Origin: Galbitalea sp036495225
GTDB lineage: Bacteria; Actinomycetota; Actinomycetes; Actinomycetales; Microbacteriaceae
Assembly (NCBI GenBank): GCA_036495225.1
Contig: DASXNG010000031.1
Span: 1 to 10,926, forward strand
Length of the DNA: 10,926 nt
Direction of reading: 5' to 3'
Shown: piece by piece, positions 5,804 through 10,926 of the stretch
Position numbering within the stretch: position 1 is the stretch's first letter
Layout: each line of letters starts with the position of its first letter
Notes under the pieces: generated by a model
What the model was told of the DNA's origin: nothing
The model's database searches: none
The model's input: the letters and a program-made list of their open reading frames with translations, nothing else
Program-made: the position numbers and the translations under genes

Positions 5804-6445
5804 TCAATCGTCGTGCGGCCGTGCCTCGAGCAGGGCGCTGACTTCTTCGTCGCTTGTCTGGGAGAAATCCTCGTAGTACTGCCCAACCGCCCAGAAATTG
5901 CGCGGGGTGAGAAGGCAGACGACCTCGTCGGCTTCGACGAGCGCGTGCACGGCTTCCGGCGGTCCGACTGGCACGGCCACAATCACCCGGGCTGCCCCGA
6001 GCCGACGGACGACCTCGCAGGCCGCCCTTGCGGTCGCGCCCGTCGCGATGCCATCGTCGACAATCAGGGCCGCGCGCCCAGTGAGGTCAAGAGGCAGGTG
6101 CGCGTGACGAAATCGCTGAACGCGAGCGTCGAGCACCGCTCGTTCGCTGACCTCAGTGCGGTGAAGCTGGTCGTCAGTGACGCTCGCCGACGCGACAATG
6201 TCGGGCTCGACGACGCGCACCTCACCCTCGCCGATCGCCCCCATGGCGACCTCGGGGTGACCAGGCAGCCCGAGCTTTCGCACGACGATGACATCGAGCG
6301 GCAGATGGAGGGCAACAGCAACCTGGGCGGCGACGGGAACGCCACCTCGCGGGAGTCCCAGCACGACGGTGTCAGTGCCCCGCAGCCCGGTCAGCTGCGC
6401 GGCGAGCTGTCGACCGGCGTCAACGCGATCCCGAAACTGCGCCAT
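5804..6445 (-). CDS. Phosphoribosyltransferase-fold protein
   Basis: The protein has 213 residues from ATG 6445; a TTG one codon earlier (6448) is an alternative. GAGAG (minus strand, 6450-6454) precedes it closely. The PRPP-binding signature ALIVDDGIATGAT spans residues 126-138, with the two acidic residues followed by the GxxTGAT loop. LGLPRGGVPVA (29-39) and RKLGLPGHPEVAMGAIG (56-72) are typical of the stand-alone PRTase group related to the phosphoribosyltransferase domains of M. tuberculosis Rv0571c and Rv2030c. Type I PRTases use 5-phosphoribosyl-1-pyrophosphate, usually with a nucleobase; the acceptor here cannot be named. Cytoplasmic. It starts 6 bp after the stop of the EEP-fold gene, so the two are likely one operon. 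Confidence 0.87.
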   Translation of the reverse strand: MAQFRDRVDAGRQLAAQLTGLRGTDTVVLGLPRGGVPVAAQVAVALHLPLDVIVVRKLGLPGHPEVAMGAIGEGEVRVVEPDIVASASVTDDQLHRTEVSERAVLDARVQRFRHAHLPLDLTGRAALIVDDGIATGATARAACEVVRRLGAARVIVAVPVGPPEAVHALVEADEVVCLLTPRNFWAVGQYYEDFSQTSDEEVSALLEARPHDD

Positions 6446-6451
6446 CAACTC

Positions 6452-7144
6452 TCATTGTGCGACTGCCGTCTTCGACATGTAATCCGCAGTGACCAAAATC
6501 GGCATGTGGTCGGACTTGCCCCGTGGCAGAGTCTCAACCCGATCAATGCGAAGACCCATGGATGTCGCGAAGTCGAAGTGACCGCGGAAGAATTTGTACC
6601 TCGTGTAGGTGCGCGTCTCGCTCAGCGTCAGGTCGTAGCCGTTTTCCTGCACGTGTTCGCTGAGATTCTTCTTGAACCACGGATAGTTGTAGTCGCCGAC
6701 CATCAGCGCTGGGAGCCCATCCCCGAGGACTCGCAACTCACTGTGAGCGGCACGGATCTGGTTGCGGCGTAGCGAATTCAACGCGGTGAGTGGCGCCGCA
6801 TGGAAGCTCGCGACGACCAGTTCACGATCGTCCTCGTTGTCGATCATGCGGGTGCCGAGGAGCCGTTCGTGAGCTGGTGCGAGTACCCGGTCGTGCAGCG
6901 ACTTCTTGAGCGCGAAGGTGCCGGTCTTCACCGCGGTGAAGCGCGCCTTGCGGTAGTACAGCGCGAGCCCAAGGCGATTCGCTTTCGTGGAATCTGCAAG
7001 CGAAAGGTCGCCGACTTCCTCGGGCAGAGCTGTGCTGTCGCATTCCTGCAGGCACAAGACATCCAGGGAGTTGTTGTTCACCAGATCGACAATTTCGCCG
7101 ACCGCGTGGTTCTCGCGAAGGTTGTAACTGATGACACGTATCAC
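6452..7144 (-). CDS. Endonuclease/exonuclease/phosphatase (EEP) fold protein
   Basis: The protein has 230 residues from GTG 7144, with GGAG (minus strand, 7154-7157) 9 bases upstream. All main EEP catalytic motifs are seen in order: ISYNLREN (5-12) with Asn8, CLQE (31-34) with metal-binding Glu34, SFHAAP (113-118) with His115, VGDYNYP (149-155) with Asp151 and Asn153, and SDHMPILV (211-218) with Asp212 and His213. Members hydrolyse phosphodiester or phosphomonoester bonds in nucleic acids, lipids or inositol phosphates with Mg2+. No signal peptide is visible, so it is likely intracellular. The short length and lack of extra domains do not decide the substrate. It is the first gene of a probable operon with the phosphoribosyltransferase, and divergent from the DUF2510 gene. 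Confidence 0.9.
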   Translation of the reverse strand: MIRVISYNLRENHAVGEIVDLVNNNSLDVLCLQECDSTALPEEVGDLSLADSTKANRLGLALYYRKARFTAVKTGTFALKKSLHDRVLAPAHERLLGTRMIDNEDDRELVVASFHAAPLTALNSLRRNQIRAAHSELRVLGDGLPALMVGDYNYPWFKKNLSEHVQENGYDLTLSETRTYTRYKFFRGHFDFATSMGLRIDRVETLPRGKSDHMPILVTADYMSKTAVAQ

Positions 7145-7171
7145 TGATTTGCACTCCGCGGGTCAATACGA

Positions 7172-7199
7172 ACTCTTGCACTGAGCTTAGGTGCAGAGT
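7172..7199. repeat. Imperfect inverted repeat in the EEP/DUF2510 divergent spacer
   Basis: ACTCTTGCAC (7172-7181) pairs with GTGCAGAGT (7191-7199) with one unpaired T, around a 9-base centre. On the minus strand it contains TAAGCT (7189-7184), a possible -10 for the EEP gene. The rest of the 167-bp spacer 7145-7311 holds a weak TAAACT (7268-7273) that could serve the DUF2510 gene, and nothing else I recognise. Confidence 0.35.
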
Positions 7200-7299
7200 G
7201 AGTCCGAAATTGTCGCATGCGGACAACACCCAGCGCGAGCCCCATCGCGCATACCGAGCACCTGACATAAACTCTTGGCAACCCCCGCGGGCCAGAGAT

Positions 7300-7305
7300 A
7301 GGAGA
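7300..7305 (+). promoter_or_regulatory. Ribosome binding site deciding the DUF2510 gene start
   Basis: AGGAGA lies 6 bases before GTG 7312 and selects this start. The frame is open further upstream to 7198, but that part has no ribosome binding site and no conserved sequence. Confidence 0.75.
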
Positions 7306-7311
7306 ACACAC

Positions 7312-8661
7312 GTGGCTGTTGGCGACGGTGCTCCCATCGTGCCTGCAGGGTGGTACCCAGACCCTGCCGACGCTGCGCGCGTGCGGCGCTGGGATGGCGC
7401 GGGTTGGACCCAGGACGTGATGTTCGCGAGCCAGGGTGCGCCGGTCATCCCGCCACCACCCGCCTATCAGCAGAATCCGTTCGAGCAGGCCGCGGTGCAG
7501 CCCGTTCGTGGGCCCGCCCACCAGCAGCCTGCCGCTCCGGCCTATCAGCAGCCGCTCTCCCAGCCGTCGCACCTTGGGGTCCCATCGCCACCACAGAGCT
7601 ATGGCGCCCATGCGGCACCATCTCCGTTCGACGCCATGCCGGCGACCGCAGCACCCGCCACCGCAGCACCAGCTTCCGCGGCACCAAGGACGCCAGCCTC
7701 AGCCCCGATCGCACCCCAGCCTGTCCAGCAACCACCCGTCGCGCCCCAGCCGGTCGCCGCTCCACAGCCTGTTACTCCACCGGTCATGCAGGCGACGGCT
7801 CCGCCCATCGTTCCGCCGACCGCGCCGCCGACGGCGCAGGCTGATCCGCCAGCGGAGACTCCGTCCGGTCCGATTTCCATTCCGGAATGGGCTGCCCTTC
7901 CCGGCCTCACGCTGCCGCCCGACCTGAGCGTGATTCCAGGGCTTGCGACCGACACCGTTCTGCCCATGCCGAATTTCGCGAACGAGAGTGCGAGCCCGCC
8001 ACGCGCGTCCACTCCGCCCGCTGCCCCATACGCTCCACCGCCCTCCGGCGCGCAGTACGACGCGCCCCTTCCACCTGGCGCCAGCTATGTTCCACCGCCC
8101 GGCCCGGTCCTGCCCGCGACCTCTCTTGCCGGCCCGGCGGCGTACACGCCAGTGACCCCACAGCCCCCGTACAACTCGCCATCGATAGGGCGCGCGTACG
8201 TCGCAGACTCGGCGATGGCGACGCAGGGTGCTTACGTTCCGATGGATCGCGCGCCAAGCGCCTCCCTGGGCGTCACCGTTGCCTCGGGCACGAGCACGCT
8301 CGGCGTGTGGATGATCGCACTACTTCCGTTATTCCAGTTTGCGATCGTCTACGCGATTTTCGGGGTACTCGAGACATCACTCATGCCCGGCATCCAATGG
8401 GCCATCCTTTTCGCGCCAGCCATTCTCGGTGTCGTGTTTGCGGCCGCCGATCGCAAGACGCTTGTCGACAAGGGCCACGGCGACGTGCCGACCATCATCG
8501 CGGGGTTCATTCCGCCGCTGTACCTCATTTTGCGGATAGTGAAAGTCGGAGGCACTTCGGTCTTCGCGCTTGTGCTGTGGATCATTTTCCAGTTGGCCGC
8601 GGTTGCTGGCGTGTACTTCCTGATGCCCACTGTTCTCGCATCGGTGATCAGCGCCAGTTAG
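7312..8661 (+). CDS. DUF2510 domain protein with Pro/Ala-rich linker and four membrane helices
   Basis: The protein has 449 residues from GTG 7312. Residues 11-36 (PAGWYPDPAD, RRWDGAGWTQ) are a DUF2510 domain, a short Trp-rich module common at the N-terminus of actinobacterial membrane proteins; its function is not established. Residues about 44-315 are a low-complexity linker rich in Pro, Ala, Gln and Ser, including a run of TAAPATAAPASAAP repeats and recurring AYQQ and YVPPPGP-like units. Four hydrophobic segments follow at about 330-352, 361-379, 395-412 and 416-437, with the charged ADRKTLVDKGHGD loop between helices 2 and 3. The DUF2510 end is probably cytoplasmic because there is no signal peptide. 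The gene stands alone, divergent from the EEP gene, 73 bp before the glycosyltransferase start. The architecture is clear; the role is unknown. Confidence 0.85.
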   Translation: MAVGDGAPIVPAGWYPDPADAARVRRWDGAGWTQDVMFASQGAPVIPPPPAYQQNPFEQAAVQPVRGPAHQQPAAPAYQQPLSQPSHLGVPSPPQSYGAHAAPSPFDAMPATAAPATAAPASAAPRTPASAPIAPQPVQQPPVAPQPVAAPQPVTPPVMQATAPPIVPPTAPPTAQADPPAETPSGPISIPEWAALPGLTLPPDLSVIPGLATDTVLPMPNFANESASPPRASTPPAAPYAPPPSGAQYDAPLPPGASYVPPPGPVLPATSLAGPAAYTPVTPQPPYNSPSIGRAYVADSAMATQGAYVPMDRAPSASLGVTVASGTSTLGVWMIALLPLFQFAIVYAIFGVLETSLMPGIQWAILFAPAILGVVFAAADRKTLVDKGHGDVPTIIAGFIPPLYLILRIVKVGGTSVFALVLWIIFQLAAVAGVYFLMPTVLASVISAS

Positions 8662-8719
8662 CCCACAGCCCGTTAGCGGAGACCCCGTTCGGCGACCGTC
8701 CGTCGCTACCGTGCGTCGA

Positions 8720-8725
8720 TATGAT
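8720..8725 (+). promoter_or_regulatory. Possible -10 element of the glycosyltransferase gene, near-leaderless
   Basis: TATGAT matches the TATAAT consensus in five of six positions and ends 9 bases before ATG 8735. Transcription would start at or a few bases before the start codon. There is no clear Shine-Dalgarno sequence before this ATG and no clear -35. Confidence 0.3.
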
Positions 8726-8734
8726 GAAGACATC

Positions 8735-9535
8735 ATGACGGTCATCTCGGTGGTCATCCCAGCGCTCAACGATGCGGCCATGCTCAAGCGTTGTCTCGAT
8801 GCCCTCGCTGAGCAACTTCGGCCTGCGGACGAGATTATCGTGGTCGACAACGGCAGCACGGATGACACGGCAGACGTCGCTCGGGCGGCGGGCGCACGCG
8901 TGGTCACCGAACCCAAGCGTGGCATCCCGGCGGCCACCGCTGCCGGCTTCGATGCCGCGAGCGGTTCGATCATTGGACGCCTCGACGCTGACTCAGTTCC
9001 CCCACCCGGCTGGGTGCTCCGAATCGAGCAACGTTTCGAGAGCGTGCCCGGGCTTGCGGCGGTGACCGGTCCCGGTGAGTTCTATGGGGCGCCCCGCATC
9101 GTGCGGCGGCTCGGCGAGGTGGTCTATCTCGGGGGAATGTTCTGGTCCATGGGCTGGCTGCTCGGACATCCGCCGCTTTTTGGATCGAACTTTGCGATCA
9201 GCGCCGCAGCCTGGCGCAGAATCCGGCAGACGGCGCACAGGGATGTTCGCGAACTCCACGATGACCTTGACCTGAGTTTTCAATTCACCGCAGACATGCG
9301 CGTGGAGTACGACTCGCAGTTGCGGGTTGCGGTCTCGGCGCGCCCGTTCTCATCGTTCGGCGGCCTCGCTCGGCGCGTGTACTGGGCGTACACAACGCTC
9401 GCAACCAACGCTCGCGAGCAGTCGCTGCTGGGGCGGCGGGAAGAACGGAAAGAGTGGGAACGCCGCATGCGCCCACATTTCGTCGGCGAGGGCGAAGAAT
9501 ACGGGTCGGCCGAAGACTTCGGACGACCCGCGTAG
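8735..9535 (+). CDS. Family 2 glycosyltransferase
   Basis: The protein has 266 residues from ATG 8735; an upstream in-frame GTG at 8711 adds only an unconserved extension. ISVVIPALND (4-13) opens the GT-A domain, followed by IIVVDNGSTDDT (34-45) for nucleotide-sugar binding, LDADSVPPPGWV (about 87-98) with the DxD metal-binding motif, GSNFAI (about 150-155) and HDDLDLSFQF (about 171-180), the acidic catalytic-base region. This is the complete version of the fold that is cut short at the left end of the window. It lacks convincing transmembrane helices, though YLGGMFWSMGWLLG (about 130-143) is hydrophobic and may associate with the membrane. Donor and acceptor are unknown. The gene is convergent with the alpha/beta hydrolase gene, 5 bp apart, and no terminator hairpin is visible there. 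Confidence 0.93.
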   Translation: MTVISVVIPALNDAAMLKRCLDALAEQLRPADEIIVVDNGSTDDTADVARAAGARVVTEPKRGIPAATAAGFDAASGSIIGRLDADSVPPPGWVLRIEQRFESVPGLAAVTGPGEFYGAPRIVRRLGEVVYLGGMFWSMGWLLGHPPLFGSNFAISAAAWRRIRQTAHRDVRELHDDLDLSFQFTADMRVEYDSQLRVAVSARPFSSFGGLARRVYWAYTTLATNAREQSLLGRREERKEWERRMRPHFVGEGEEYGSAEDFGRPA

Positions 9536-9540
9536 CGCCG

Positions 9541-10515
9541 TCAGGCTCGCGCGTACAGGCTCACCAGGTCCCGCACGAGCTGGTGTGGTGAGGTCTCGCA
9601 CGGGCTGTGACCCGTGGGGTACACGGCGAGCGTTGCGCCGATCGCGGTGGCGAAATCGCGGTGAAGCGACACTGGCCACAAATCGTGCTCGCCGACCGCG
9701 ACGAGTTTCGGGATCGGGGATCCTGCAAGCACGTCATCCAGATCAGGTGCCCGCTTCATCAACGTGATGATGTCGGCGACGCTCGACCTCCGCGTAAGCG
9801 AGAAGCGGTCCCTGACGAACCGTAGACGACCGGGCGGAACTTTCGTGAAATTCTCCTTGACGCCCCAGATCATGAGCGCCGCCCCTACCCGACCGTTGGT
9901 AAAACGTGAGATGCGACCGATGCGCTTCACACCACGAAATCCCTGACCGGACTGTGGCGGGGCACTGAGCAGCGTCAGGCTGAGGAAGAGGTCGGGGCGG
10001 GCGTTCAGCGCCAGTTGCGCAACCGTCCCTGCAAAGGAATACCCCAGCACGTGCGCTGCCCCGGGCCGGGATTCGAGAATCGCGACGAGGTCGTTCACGA
10101 AGAGGTCGTGCGTGTAGTGCGCGAGCGGAACGGCCAGATTTTCCGGACCCGCAGCGTGGGATTCGTATTGCCCCGCCATGTCATAAGCCAACACGTGGTA
10201 GCCGGCGGCCGCGAGTAGCGGCATCATGAGCGCGAAGTCTTCCTTCGACCCTGTGACGCCGGGAACTAGCACGACGCGCGGGGCATCCGTCGCGCCGGCC
10301 TCGATGATCGCAAGCTCACCGCTTGGAGCAGCGAACGTGCTGCGTGTCACGCCCTCCGGGAGCAGGGCCCAATCGAGATCTGGCAGACTCTGGTCGAGAT
10401 CGAATTCCGGATCCGAAGGCAACTGCTGAGTGGTCGGAGATGCAGCAAGGAACTCGTCGACGGCCTCGAAGTCCGAGTCGTCGAACGCGAAAGAACCAGA
10501 TTGTGATTCGGGCAC
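9541..10515 (-). CDS. Alpha/beta hydrolase with acidic N-terminal extension
   Basis: The protein has 324 residues if GTG 10515 is the start. That codon lies 4 bp after the stop of the VOC gene but has no good ribosome binding site; a TTG at 10530 overlapping the VOC gene is an alternative, so the N-terminus is uncertain. From about residue 68 the fold is a standard alpha/beta hydrolase: VVLVPGVTGSKEDF (81-94) is the oxyanion-hole strand, GYSFAG (158-163) the nucleophile elbow with Ser160, GEHDLWP (275-281) carries Asp278, and TGHSPCETSP (301-310) carries His303. The full triad predicts an active esterase, lipase-like or C-C hydrolase; the substrate is unknown. Residues about 10-50 are strongly acidic and not part of the fold. 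It is probably co-transcribed with the VOC gene upstream. Confidence 0.85.
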   Translation of the reverse strand: MPESQSGSFAFDDSDFEAVDEFLAASPTTQQLPSDPEFDLDQSLPDLDWALLPEGVTRSTFAAPSGELAIIEAGATDAPRVVLVPGVTGSKEDFALMMPLLAAAGYHVLAYDMAGQYESHAAGPENLAVPLAHYTHDLFVNDLVAILESRPGAAHVLGYSFAGTVAQLALNARPDLFLSLTLLSAPPQSGQGFRGVKRIGRISRFTNGRVGAALMIWGVKENFTKVPPGRLRFVRDRFSLTRRSSVADIITLMKRAPDLDDVLAGSPIPKLVAVGEHDLWPVSLHRDFATAIGATLAVYPTGHSPCETSPHQLVRDLVSLYARA

Positions 10516-10519
10516 GATT

Positions 10520-10909
10520 TCAATGTACAAGAGTCGACGAGTCGCGCGCGGAAGCTTGCACGATGATGCCATTTCCGTCCGGGTCATCCAGCTGGACGAA
10601 CCTGCCCCACGGGGCATCCTGAATCTCGGATGGCGCGGCCCCGCGCTCGGTCATGCTGGCGACCGACGCTTCGAGGTCGTCGGTCTCCAGCACCAATCCT
10701 CGCAGGGAACCGGCAGGCATCGAGGGGAACCAGGTCACCAACGTGATTGCGGTTTGTGCACCGGGCAGGGTGAGCATCACCCAGCGCATGTCCGGGCCCA
10801 TGTCTGAGTCGCTCTCGACCGAGAATCCGAGCGTATTCACGTAGAAATCGATCGCGCGATCCTGGTCGGAAACCGGCACAGAAAAGAGCTGGACATGGGT
10901 GATGGGCAC
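10520..10909 (-). CDS. VOC/glyoxalase-fold protein
   Basis: The protein has 129 residues from GTG 10909, with GAGGAG (minus strand, starting about 10925) about 10 bases upstream and close to the window edge. It has two beta-alpha-beta-beta-beta repeats: THVQLFSVPVSDQDRAIDFYVNTLGF (4-29) opens the first, and GLVLETDDLEASVASMTERG (71-90) with WGRFVQLDDPDGNGIIV the second. VOC enzymes include glyoxalases, extradiol dioxygenases and resistance proteins that act on small electrophiles or metabolites. His5 is in the usual first metal-ligand position. The usual second-repeat His (before AFEVDDLD) is absent, and the final Glu after DPDGNG is Ile, so metal binding is partial or lost. It lies in a probable operon with the alpha/beta hydrolase, 4 bp apart. 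Confidence 0.88.
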   Translation of the reverse strand: MPITHVQLFSVPVSDQDRAIDFYVNTLGFSVESDSDMGPDMRWVMLTLPGAQTAITLVTWFPSMPAGSLRGLVLETDDLEASVASMTERGAAPSEIQDAPWGRFVQLDDPDGNGIIVQASARDSSTLVH

Positions 10910-10926
10910 GACAGTAATTCTCCTCA

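Noticed and set aside
5729..6772. 347-codon open frame on the + strand opposite the phosphoribosyltransferase and EEP genes
   Set aside because: It starts inside tetR and runs through two well-supported minus-strand genes; it shows no domain and is a shadow frame.
7600..7850. Repetitive CCAGCG/GCACC-like units, checked as a possible repeat array or CRISPR
   Set aside because: They are irregular codon-level repeats encoding the Pro/Ala-rich linker, with no constant repeat-spacer pattern.
8656..8677. Direct repeat of GTTAGC after the DUF2510 gene
   Set aside because: Six bases repeated once at short distance is expected by chance and forms no hairpin.

Overview
The window reads as a chromosomal segment of a high-GC Gram-positive bacterium (Actinobacteria; a Microbacteriaceae-like genome is my best guess). 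Pointers are the GC-rich third codon positions, frequent GTG starts, a DUF2510 plus proline-rich plus membrane protein, a CYTH-CHAD fusion, a SigR/SigH-type ECF promoter and candidate leaderless genes. The family-level assignment is inference only. I see no transposase, integrase, phage gene, CRISPR array, rRNA or tRNA.

Left part, all on the + strand. A family 2 glycosyltransferase runs in from outside the window and stops early at position 490. A DHRS1-like short-chain dehydrogenase follows, with His where the catalytic Lys is expected. Then comes a tightly coupled msrB-msrA operon for methionine sulfoxide repair, preceded by GGGAAC-N18-GTT and closed by a hairpin terminator. A CYTH-CHAD protein (triphosphate/polyphosphate biology) follows and meets a convergent GH130 gene at a perfect 10-bp hairpin.

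Middle part. A GH130 mannoside phosphorylase/hydrolase-like enzyme (- strand) is divergent from a TetR-family regulator (+ strand). The spacer and leader between them hold a 10-bp-arm inverted repeat (probable TetR operator), a second LacI-like palindrome and an uncatalogued 33-codon ORF. That ORF has its own strong ribosome binding site, and its stop overlaps the GH130 start as TGATG. Convergent to tetR are a phosphoribosyltransferase and, 6 bp upstream of it, an endonuclease/exonuclease/phosphatase-fold protein, probably one operon.

Right part. Divergent from that operon is a 449-residue protein with an N-terminal DUF2510 domain, a long Pro/Ala/Gln linker and four predicted membrane helices. 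A complete family 2 glycosyltransferase follows. Convergent to it lie an alpha/beta hydrolase with an acidic N-terminal extension and, upstream of that, a VOC/glyoxalase-fold protein that begins close to the window edge.

Most of the window is ordinary actinobacterial gene content. The parts I would look at again are the GH130/tetR regulatory region with its coupled small ORF, the msrBA promoter, the SDR active-site substitution and the truncated glycosyltransferase.
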